64,000 nucleotides of DNA from Rickettsia endosymbiont of Cardiosporidium cionae (GTDB lineage: Bacteria > Pseudomonadota > Alphaproteobacteria > Rickettsiales > Rickettsiaceae), in assembly GCF_015476335.1 (NCBI RefSeq), contig NZ_JADAQY010000001.1:2099-66098 (forward strand). Reading direction: 5' to 3'. This document shows, piece by piece, positions 1 through 11,100 of this stretch. Position numbers and translations under genes: made by a program. Within the stretch, counting starts at the first letter, position 1, and each line of letters begins with the position of its first letter. The notes beneath the pieces were generated by a model. The model did no database searches and had not been told where the DNA came from. It saw nothing but the letters and a program-made list of their open reading frames with translations.

Positions 1-535
1 TTATCTATTATTTTAATATCCACTACAATAGGATTTTAACGGTATTTAAATAATATATTAATAAATGTGGCTTTGTAACAATATATTTAGCAATTTATTT
101 TTTACTACAGCATATTTGTATTATTGGTTTAATTAATATTATAATACTCTACATCTGCATTAAAAAATAATACTGTATAGTATCTTAATATTCTCGATTA
201 GTAACTCTATTAACTTCATTGAAATCATTTGATTTAGTTGCAGATATTTCTACTATAAAATCCTTAATTACTTAATGAGCGAAGATACATAAAATTTTTG
301 GTAGTGCAATTATAAAATTTAGTGTTTATTGATTGTAGTTAATAGCAATATCTTAAGGTTAAAGTTCATATTAGTGTTATAAATACAACTTATAATAAAA
401 AGATCTCTTCACTCAAGGATAATTTCTATAATATTGAATCAACTTAAAATAGAATGCTGGGCATATATTAGTTACATCCTATAGTTTAATTAATATATGT
501 TATTTCTTTTAATTAAAAAAAATAGTGAGGTGAAT
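1..535. other. non-coding region upstream of toxin operon
   Basis: I see no convincing gene here. The stretch is very A+T-rich and has stops in all frames. TATAAT hexamers occur at 391-396 and 427-432, but neither has a good -35 partner at 16-18 bp, so the promoter of the operon beginning at 536 cannot be fixed by eye. Confidence 0.5.
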
Positions 536-1111
536 ATGGGACCATTATTAGCAATTCCTGTAGTTGCAGCAATGGGTGGAGCTGCAGCTGGTGGAGCTAC
601 TGCTGCTGTGGTTGCCGGTACGGTAGCAGCTAGTACAATTGCAGTAGTAGATGCAGAAAAGCGTTCTAGTATGAGAGAAAGAGAAGCTGCAAGGGAGAGA
701 GAAGAAGAAATCAGGCGTGATAACAGCTATAGAGCTAGGATGGAAAGAGAGAATGCAGAAAGAATAAGAGAGATGGAAAGGCAAGCAAAAGAGGTTGAGG
801 CTGCCCATGCTAGAGAAGAAGCAGCAAAGAAAGCAAAAGAAGCGGAAGCAGCCCGCGCGAGAAAAGAAGCAGAAAATAAAAGACAGGAAGAAGAAGCCAA
901 GGCAAAAGAGAAAGAAGATGCGGAAAAGATGGGGGAATTTTTGAGGAAACAGGCAGAAGATTTTGAAGAATCTCGACTTGATCATAAAAGCAAATTAAAG
1001 CATGCAGCATATGAAGAGTCAGATCCTGGGGATATGACGATAATAGATAATGCAACAATACTGGGTGATATAGGAGGAGATAGCACTAGCTCTGATATTA
1101 TTGATGATTAG
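536..1111 (+). CDS. glycine-zipper / coiled-coil protein, first gene of the giant-toxin operon
   Basis: I do not recognise this family. I chose the ATG at 536 because AGGTGA (528-533) precedes it; an in-frame start at 497 has no such signal. The product is 191 residues. Residues 1-40 are almost only Gly, Ala, Val and Ile (AAMGGAAAGGATAA), like a glycine-zipper membrane segment. Residues 45-150 are a very charged Glu/Lys/Arg/Ala coiled coil, and the tail is acidic. G+C content is visibly higher than in the housekeeping genes. It sits 26 bp before a second coiled-coil gene and then the giant SecA-motor gene, all on one strand, so a role in folding, anchoring or export of the giant protein is plausible. 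That role is inference only. Confidence 0.7.
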   Translation: MGPLLAIPVVAAMGGAAAGGATAAVVAGTVAASTIAVVDAEKRSSMREREAAREREEEIRRDNSYRARMERENAERIREMERQAKEVEAAHAREEAAKKAKEAEAARARKEAENKRQEEEAKAKEKEDAEKMGEFLRKQAEDFEESRLDHKSKLKHAAYEESDPGDMTIIDNATILGDIGGDSTSSDIIDD

Positions 1112-1137
1112 TTTGTGATGTAGGATAACTCTGTAAT

Positions 1138-2160
1138 ATGCAAGATACTGAAAAGAATTTACAGAAGAGATTATCTAATTTGAAGATAATCTATGAGAAG
1201 ATACAATCAGAGATTAGTATGATTGCTAAGGATAATAGCATATCAGAATCGAAACTTGAGTGTTTTAGTCAAGAGTTGGGTGAAGTTCATTATCGTGGTA
1301 GCAGGAGTTTTATTATTTTTGGCTCGAAGAAAAAATGCGTATTAAGATATAATAAATTTCATTTAAAGAAGGATCTGGAAGCTGAGATTGATGCTGCGGT
1401 TAATAAATATAATGAAGCTGTGGATGCTGCGAAGGATGAGATAGATAAGTTAAAGTCTGAGAATCAAAAATTAGATCGAGATATAAATAAAATCAACTCT
1501 GAGATTAGTGAGATTGAATCTAGAGTATCTGATATGAATGAGCAGTTGGATATATTAATATCAGATATAAATGAGACTCAGATGAGTTTGGAATTAATGA
1601 AGGAAGAGAGTAAAAATGAGATAAAAGAATTTATAGATAATTGTAGCTTAAATGAGAGGGCTAAAATATTTTATTTTTATAAAAAGAATGAAGATAGCTA
1701 TAAAGATGATACGTCTGAATATATTAGATCGTATATTCATGAAGTTGGTTTTAGTAAAAATGGATTTTTATATAAAGCTATACAAAAGAATGATGAAGTT
1801 CTATTTGATTTAGCGATATCAGATTACGGTGTAGAGCCGAGTTATTGTAAGCTACAAAATAAATATTTAAGAGGAAAGATTGAAACTTTGGTTGAATATT
1901 TGAGTGTTCACAGTGGTGGTAATTATCGAGAAAAATTTTTGGATAAAATAATAACATCTGATAGATGTGATATGAATTATATTATAAATAGTATAAAGAA
2001 GAATGATAATCAAGTTGCAGTAGATATGCTAAGGTTGCATGGAGAACGTGTAGGCAAGCAAGAAATAATAGAGTTTTTGAATGAATATGAAACTAATCAA
2101 TCATGTATTTCAGGTGATTTTCAAACTACAGTAGGTAGCGATATTAGTTGTATTAGCTAA
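1138..2160 (+). CDS. coiled-coil protein, second gene of the giant-toxin operon
   Basis: Unrecognised 340-residue protein with no signal peptide or membrane segment. Residues 70-160 are an unbroken heptad-like coiled coil (repeated EIDKLKSE and INSEISEIE-type runs). Residues 165-325 look helical and resemble loosely conserved ankyrin- or HEAT-like helices, for example the stretch around AIQKNDEVLFDLAI and SIKKNDNQVAVDML, which repeat the pattern 'I-(Q/K)-KND--(L/V)--(L/M)'. The gene starts 26 bp after its upstream neighbour and ends 24 bp before the giant gene, so the three are probably co-transcribed. A dedicated chaperone or adaptor for the giant protein is possible but unproven. Confidence 0.75.
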   Translation: MQDTEKNLQKRLSNLKIIYEKIQSEISMIAKDNSISESKLECFSQELGEVHYRGSRSFIIFGSKKKCVLRYNKFHLKKDLEAEIDAAVNKYNEAVDAAKDEIDKLKSENQKLDRDINKINSEISEIESRVSDMNEQLDILISDINETQMSLELMKEESKNEIKEFIDNCSLNERAKIFYFYKKNEDSYKDDTSEYIRSYIHEVGFSKNGFLYKAIQKNDEVLFDLAISDYGVEPSYCKLQNKYLRGKIETLVEYLSVHSGGNYREKFLDKIITSDRCDMNYIINSIKKNDNQVAVDMLRLHGERVGKQEIIEFLNEYETNQSCISGDFQTTVGSDISCIS

Positions 2161-2184
2161 TAAAAAAATAAGAGGTAAAATATA

Positions 2185-5100
2185 ATGCCTATAACTGAGG
2201 TATCGAGTGCTACTAGCGAGGTTAGTAAAAAGAGTTACAATAAAGAAAAAAACTCCTTTAGTCATATAGAAAAAAATCAGGATTTCATAAGAAATGAGAA
2301 TAGCAAATACCAAAATAACAGTGATTTGCGATCTAACAATAGTGTTAATAACGGGGAGTATGTAGTAATTAGTGACGATTTAAGTGAATCTAGTTATATC
2401 AATGTTAGCAGCGACAGGAGTGATAGCAAGGTTACTGATAAAGCTAATATCAGAAATAATAATCCCCCTATTTTTAGAGAGGAATTTATTAGCTCTAAAC
2501 AAGAGCAAGTATTAGTATCAGATTATGATGACTCAGATATTTCTGAAAAAAAAATTGGAGTCAGGTTAGATCGTGATCTATCCAGTGCATCTAATGTAGA
2601 ATTTATAAGTCAAAATAATAATTTTGCACCTAATAAATTTACCAATGGTTCTAGTACTAGTAGTAGAAAAGATCAGGTTTACTCATTTAGAACAACAAAA
2701 TTCATACAAAGAAGTCAAAATTCTGCATCTAATGAGTCATCAAATTGTAGAACAGACTTTGCTACAAAAGAAAAGGAGAAAATAGAGATACAGATTGATC
2801 CTTTGAGTGATACTAAAATATCTGAGGATCAGATATTAAAAAATATCGATTATCAAAGATTGAAATATTTGAATCAGTATAAAGATGAACTAAAAAAGCG
2901 TTATTATAGCGATCATTTTATGGAATCTGTGCTTGATGGCAAGATGGAAGATAAAAGTTATAAATATTTTTCTAATTTAAGTTCTCAATCCAGTTTTCTT
3001 GAGGTTGAAATCAGATCTGTAATATCAGAATCAAAGATTATAATAACCCCTGTAGAAAATAAAGATAAAGTGAGAGCCAGCCTTATCATAAAGAAATTGT
3101 CAAATACTACAGCGATAGCGATATATAATAACCCTCTAGGGATAGAAATAAGTAAAGAGTTACAACAATATATGTTAGTTGTAATGAATAAGAAGTTATC
3201 TAGAGATAAAGAAAATAAAATTAATTTAGAGTTGTTAGATCTGCATTATAAACAAACAGATATTAATGAGGATAGCAAAATTTATGTAATAGAGACCTTA
3301 AAAATTTTATCTGATTTAGCTATAGAGGAACTGAATAGGGAAACAATTATAAAAAAGCTAGAAGCGTTACAATCTCAAGATATAGAAACATTAAGAAGCA
3401 ATCAGCTATTAATTTATAAAATATATGAAAAAGCGGGAGAAGAAAAATATCTAAACGAGTTACAGGATAAAAAAGCCAGCTATAGCAGTATAGATATTTT
3501 ATTATCAAAGATAGGTAGCTTTGGTGAATCTAAGATACTGAATCACCTGAGCATGGCTTTATTAGAGGATTCCCTAATAGATAAAAAATATGAAGCGATA
3601 TGGGATGATATCATAGATTTCATGTCTAATAATGAAGTAATAATTAAAAAATCGAAAATCACAATTTTAGTATTCGAGAATTTATTATCGAGATTAGAAA
3701 ATTATCATTTAAATGAAGAATCTAATGCGCTGCTGCAGGATGACATACTTAATGTAATTACTAAATATCTGAAATTAAATCTAAGCAGGGAATTATCTAT
3801 TGATCATATTGAATGTTTAATAGTCAATATAGCAAAAACTTGTGTTGATTCAGAAGCTAATTCTTACCTAATAGATGGAATATTATCAACGATATTAAGT
3901 ATTGTTAGTAATATTTCTATTTTACAAGACAAGGTATCATTTAAGGGTTTTGAAAAAGAATTTCTATCTATAGTTTTAGATGAATCTGTATATGAGGAAT
4001 CAAGAGTTTTGATATTAGAAATCGTAAATAAGTTATCATTTGATAGCAGTGCAGGATTTTCAAAATTGCTTGATAGATTATACAATATTCTAAATAAGAT
4101 TGATAAATCTGCTATATCTAATTCAGAGTTATTACCTAAGGAATTATCTCTAATTTTAGATCTAGTAGAAAAAACGCTATTAGAAACTAAAGAAGGAATT
4201 GCTAAAGATAATATTGAATCATTATACGAAATCATGATTCGATTGGTAGGTGAAGATAATTTTAATAATGCTGTGGTATGGAATATTATAAATTATTGTT
4301 TTAGCTTAGGTGTAGGTTTAGATTCTGAAAGGATCATAACAGTCTTTAATCAATTATCAAAAACTAAATTGTTAGAGAATCATAATATTTTAAAGGCATT
4401 GAATGCATGTATAACAAACACTAATAAGGTACATTTATTTTCTGAAGGTATAATCAAAAAATTATGTAGTATAGGTACATATAATAAATCAATAAACATT
4501 AGAGAATATGCATTATTAGTAATAAAAAATTTTTTGTCTAATGCCTTTGCTGACAAAGAAATAAGTTCGACTATTAGTAATGAAATATATTACATGATAT
4601 GCAGTAGATCATCAGGAAATATAATATATCATGAAAATGATTTAAAATTGCTAGGCATAAATACTGAAATAGTTAATATTCTAATTTCAAACATATCTCC
4701 AGATTTTGATGAAGATTTGTTAAATTCACTACTGAAATTAAATTATCACTCAGAGGAGTGCTTTAATTTATTAAATAATATTATTAGCAGTTTTAGTTTA
4801 TCAGAGATTGCTATAAAAAGGGTTATAGAATATACATCTGCTAGTAAAAATTTCTACCATGTAATATCGCATCTTAGTAATAATTGTGGATCATTAAGTA
4901 ATGAATCCCAAAACAGTATAAAGAAACTACTGTTTATAGAAGAAGTTATTATATTAAATAAAGAAAAAGACAAAAAAGATGTAATACGAGATATTAAAGA
5001 TGCACTAATAAAAGATAGTGAATTAGTTATATCTTCAAATCTGCTTAAATTTTTGAATGATATTCTTTCAGATGAGGGAGCTTTATTAAAGAAAGAAATA

Positions 5101-8100
5101 TTAGAAATCATTAATATTGTTTTTAAAAGTAAAAGATATTTAGATTTTAGTATAGCAGAAAATATATCAAATTTAATTTTTAGTAAAAAATTAGATTTAG
5201 AGGAATATAAGCAAGCAATAATGCTACTGAATTCTTTAGTAGAATCAAATAATTATGGTTCTCAGCTAATAATGAATCTACTAAAAATGGAATCATCTGT
5301 TAATACACAAACAAGCTTGGCACTGTTATGTTGTAAAGGCTACGGTAAAGTAGCTATTAGTACCAAAGAGCAAGATTTAAAAAAAAATGTCCAAGATTTA
5401 TTGACTAAGCTATTGCCTGTATTAAATAATTTAGAATTTCGTATCCATGAAGATATTGTAAAAGATCTAAAATATGAATGCGATATTCTATTAAAATGTA
5501 AAGATTGGGTTGTTGGACTATCTAATTTTTTAGCAAGAGAAAATAATAAGGTCCAAGATAGGTGGCATAGAATAGATTTAATAAGATTTACTGAATCTAT
5601 AAGATTGATAAATCAATATGCCATAGAAGCATCTTTAAGTGAGGTGGATGGTGTGAATGTAGTTGATGTATTTAATAATTATGATTCTGAGATATGGCTA
5701 GATAAGATAAATCAAATTTTTAATAATAATAAATTACGTGGGTCCTCAAGTTTAGATATAGAAGCATTACTAAAGAATTTTAAAGAAATTAATATTAAAG
5801 ATAATCCTAACATAGAATCATTGAGCAAAGAATACGAAGAGAAGCTGTTATTAATAGAAAAAAAATTCAATGGTTATTCATTTATATTATCTAATACTGA
5901 TAAAAAAATATTAAATTGGTCTATATCTGAAATTCAGTCATGGTCTGTGATTGTCAAAAATAAGAGTGATTTAGTATATGATCACATGGATGAAGTATTA
6001 TCAGTATTAAAAACTGCAAATATTTTAATAAACTCTCAAGAGATACGTACCACTCAATTATTGTCCATAATATCTGTAATATATGCAAAAGATTCTGGAA
6101 GATTACTTGAAATACATACAGGTGAAGGTAAATCATTAATTACTGCTATGTTAGCAATAATTATGGCATTGCAAGGTAAGAATGTAGATGTAGTTACAAG
6201 TTCTAGTGTTTTAGCAAAAAGGGATAGTGAATCTTCTAAAAAATTATTTGATTTATTCGATTTGAGATGTGTTTATAACGCAAATAATGTTGTCAGTGAA
6301 GAGGAGTATAAATTATGTTATCAAAACCAGATAATATATAGTGATGTATCATTATTTCAGTATGATATTTTAAGGGAGGAATATAAGGGTACAGTTACTA
6401 GAGATGGTAGAAAATTTGATGTAGTTTTAGTTGATGAAGTAGATAGTATGCTAATTGAAGAAGCAGGAAAGATAGCGAAATTATCGACACCTATCCCATC
6501 TACTGAATATCTGACCCCTCTTTTTGCAGCTATTTCATCTCACTACAAGTTATTGTTGTGCCAAATGGAAGAAAATAACTTAGTTTTTGATAAGGCAGTA
6601 GAAAGTGCAGTAAAGGATCACATGGTAAATTATATAAAGAGTTTACTATCGTATAAAGGTGAACAGGAAGCTCTAACGATAGTGATCCCTAGTCATCTTA
6701 GGATGTTTGTAGAGTCTCAGATAGAAGATTGGGTTTCTAGCTTATTTAAGGCATATTTTATGGATGAAGGTAGGGATTATTTAATCATAGAAGATCCGGT
6801 AACCAAAGCTAGGATGATAGTACCAGTAGATTATGAAAATACTGGAATAGTACAAAATAATATGCATTGGGAGAATGGTCTGCATCAATTTTTACAAGTG
6901 AAGCATAGAGTTTCTGTTACACCGATATCAATATCGACATCATTTATATCGAATGTAAGTTATTTTAAAAAATACGGTAAATCCATATATGGTATGACAG
7001 GAACTTTAGGTAGTGATAGTTCTAAAGAATTATTAAAGAAGACCTATAATATAGATACACTAAATATTCCAAGATTTAAAGAAAAGCAATTTATAGAACT
7101 ACCTCCAGTACTAAGCCAAAATAGGAAGGAGTGGTTATTTAATATAGCAAGTGCTGCTATATTTGAATATAAGAAAGGAAGAGCGACATTAATAATATTG
7201 CAAACTATTAATGATACTAGCAATTTGCATAAACTACTTGAGGATACATATAAAGGTAAGATATCTTTATATGCCAGAAGTGATAATGAATATGAAGAAA
7301 CCAGCCTTGAAGCAGATTCTGGTGATTTAGTTATAGCAACAAATCTAGCAGGTAGAGGAACAGATATAAAGATATCGAATAGAGTAGAATCTGCAGGTGG
7401 TTTGCATGTAATTATTGGATATTTACCTGTTAATTTACGAGTAGAACAGCAAGCTTTCGGTCGTACATCTAGACAAGGGCAGCCTGGGACTGGCCAGCTT
7501 ATACTGAATCTGTTAAGAGAACGTAGCAATCTAGACCCATTGATAAAATGCGGGGAAATATCCAAAGATAGTGAATTATCAATAGACATCTTAAGATATA
7601 ACAGGGATCAAAAAGAAGCTTCAAGATTAAGAGGAATCAAAAATAAAACTTTATTAGAAATAGAATTTAAGGATAAATTATTTAACAATTTTAATAATAC
7701 AATATATAAGCAAGTAAAGAAACGCAGTGATAATTATTATATATTACAGCAAGTTGAAGAATCATGGGGTTTATGGTTAAAATCTAGTTTTGTAGATATT
7801 ACTAATAGTTATGACAGCGAATTTGAAGTAGAAAATAGTCTAGAAGATTTAAGTGATATATCCGGGAGTGAAAAGGAGCAAGAGTTAGAAAGAGAAATCG
7901 TAATATATGACGAGAAAGATTACAGACCTTACAGAAAAAAATTTCAAACCGAGATAGGAATCGCAATAGAAAAATCTTTTGCAACATTCAAGTCGGAAAT
8001 TTTAGTCAAAAATATAAATGATATATTAGTTAATCCTTCACTTTTAGTGGGAATAAGTTTTTCCCCTATTACTACTAAGAAAAATGAATTACTAGAAAAG

Positions 8101-11100
8101 GCAATAGATCTTGACAGTAACTTCAGCTTTGCTGCGCATTACAATTTAGCATATTTACAGTTAAATCAGAATGACACCAACAGAAAAAATGATAGTGAAT
8201 TGGTTTCTGATGCTTTTATGAATTTAGTAGAATCGAAAAAACAGATAGAAGCTGTTGTAATACCTCAATTTGAATATACAAAAACTGTGTTGAGTGACAC
8301 ATCATTAGATAGAAATGATATATCCACTCAAATGGATAGCAAGATATTTATACTGCAAGAATATATTAAAAAGATTGATAATAATTTAGAAAAGATTCAA
8401 GAAATATCAAAAAAAGATGAAAAGCGAACTGCTAGTGCCAAATCTATTATTAATGTAGCAAGTGTTAGTAGGTTATCAGAAGTAGTAAATGATAATAATA
8501 AAACAAATGATAATAATAAAACAAATGATATAGAAGAATTAGAGAGATTTGGTGTTAGGAGAATATTTGAAGTAGGAAGCAGAAGGCCTAAAAGAAATTT
8601 TTGGAGTGCTATAGGCATGGCTATTCTCAGCATAGCACAAATTGCAATCGGAACATTGCTAGCACTGGGTACATGGGGGACTAGTACCTTAGCAGGGATA
8701 GCATTTATAACATCTGGATTGCAAGATGCATGGCAAGCGATCAGAGCTTTTGCAGGTAAGATAGATATTAAATGGGGGGGGTGGCTAATATCTAAGGGGA
8801 TTACCTTGGCTATAAATGGCATATTAATGGGAGTGGATAAAATAAAAGAGTTTTTTGGAAATTTTAAAACTTGGTTATCAGAAGGTTGGGATAAAGCAAA
8901 AAACTTATTTGGTGGTATAAAGTCTGTAGCTGGGACATTAGCAAGTGAAGGAGTAAAAGCTGTAACAAGTGAAGGAGCAAAAGCCGCAGCAAGTGAAGGA
9001 ATAAAGGTTTCACTGAGTGAAGGAGCAAAAGCGGTAGTAAATGAAGGGGTAAAAGCTGCAGCAGGTCAGTTAATAGAAAAAACGGCAGGCGAACTAGCAA
9101 AAGAGGCACTTAAAGGGGTAATAAAAACTGTAGTACAAGATCAGGTGGTGTCTTTTGTTCAAGGTAAGGTAAAGGATATTATTTCTCATGGTTTTGATGA
9201 TGTAGTTGAGGATAAAGTAGAAGAAGCAATTCATAATGTAGAGTTGATACTTGATAAAGAGTCGGTCAATCAGAAATTAAAATTGATAATAGCAATAGAT
9301 AATATCTATAGAAGTAATAATTTTGAAAAAGCTATCGGTAAATCATTACAAAGAAAGCTGAAAGATAATAGAATATTCAGTACATTAATGCAGCTAGGGC
9401 AGGCTGCAGCTTCTGCTGTGTCTAATAAATATTTAGGTTTAGAAGCAAAGAATCAAAATGTAAGAAACATAAATGATGGAATTAAACAATCTGAAAGTGC
9501 AATAGGAGGAACATATGAATCAATTGATAAAGCAAAAGGAATTAACAAAACACAAGTAAATGAATTATCAAGTGAAGCAAGTAACTTAGCAGAAAGTGCT
9601 GGTAAATTGAAAAATGCACAGTTAGATGCCCATAAGGCAACTATAAAGTCTATAGGTGCACAGGCTGCTATATCAGGAGGCTTTGCAGTAGTTTCAGGAG
9701 CTGTAAAATTGGGCAAAGCAAATAAATTAAGAACCCAACTAGCAAATTTGGTAGAGAGCACGATAGAAAATTTTAGGACACCGAGCATAACAGAAATATT
9801 ATATGTAAGATATTTGCGCAACAGAGCGCTATCTAAAGAAGATTGTGAAGAAATAGTAATAATTTTGAAAACCCAAGGAGTGATTATAGAAGAATATAAA
9901 ATATGTGGAGATAAATTAATATTAGATAATCATGTAACAAAAGCTATATCTGGTTATGAAGAATTATCTAGTAATGTAAATTCAGAAAAAAATAGCAAAA
10001 AGATTAACCCAAGCAGTGCGATATCAAGAATAGATTTTGGGAAATATAACAAGAAAAAAGCGCATATCATATCAGCGATAGAAGAGATACATCGTAATTT
10101 TTCTGATATCTCTATATCAGGGAAGCTATCATCGGTAAAGGCGAATATTATGAATATAATATCATCTGGGGTATACCAAGTAGCGCATTCTGCTGTGCAT
10201 AGTTTTTGTGATGTTGGAGTTGGAACAGGTAAAGCTTTAATAGATTCTATAATAACAGACATTAAGCACAAGGAAGAAGAAAAAGCAACAGAACAAAGCG
10301 TAGAATACCTTAAAGCAAAAGCATCCAACGCCAAGAAAGTAGCAAATGAAGGCAAGGCTAAAATAGACGCGGTAGAAAAAGCCAAAGAAGAGCTAGAAAA
10401 ACAAGCAAAAGCCAAGAAAGTAGCAAATGAAGGCAAAGCTAAAGCAGCCAACGCTAAAGAAGATAAAGCAAAACAGGAACAACTAGACAACACTATTAAT
10501 AAATGGTTTAAAGGTGAAAAATTAAGTGAAGAAGAGATTAAATCACTGAAAGAATCTAAAGTAATATGTAGTAGTGATGCGAATAATGAGCAGGACAATA
10601 CAACAGCAAATACAACTAATGATAACAATACAACATCTGCTCCAAAAGGACCTTCTGCTGATACAGATAATGCTATAGAAAAACCTGGAAATAATATAAC
10701 AGAAGATACTTCAGAAAAAGAAAAGCTTCCAACGGCTGAAGAGAAAAAACAATTATGGATGATTACTTTAAAAAGGGCTGAAGGGTATCCACTTAATAAT
10801 GAAGATCTTGCCTTATTAGCTAAATATCCTGTTACATGGGAAGGAATAAAACGTGATTTTCGTAATGCTGCAAATAATATTAAAGATGCGTCAAATGAGA
10901 TATTGCAACTTGCTTGTGCGTATGTTAAGGGTGTTGGAGGTAGGTTAGAAACAGTTTTTGAAAGAATTGCAAGAAAACTGGAGCTAGATAAGGAAATAAC
11001 ACCAGAACAGCAAGAGAAAGATCATATAATTTTTAAATTATACGAAGACTATCCTCTAACTCCAGAAGAGCGAAAATTTTTAGATGACAATACTCCTGAA

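Noticed and set aside
548-1058. Two - strand frames opposite the first coiled-coil gene
   Set aside because: Cys/Phe/Leu-rich nonsense products caused by the Glu/Lys/Ala codon bias of the sense gene; the sense frame has a ribosome site.
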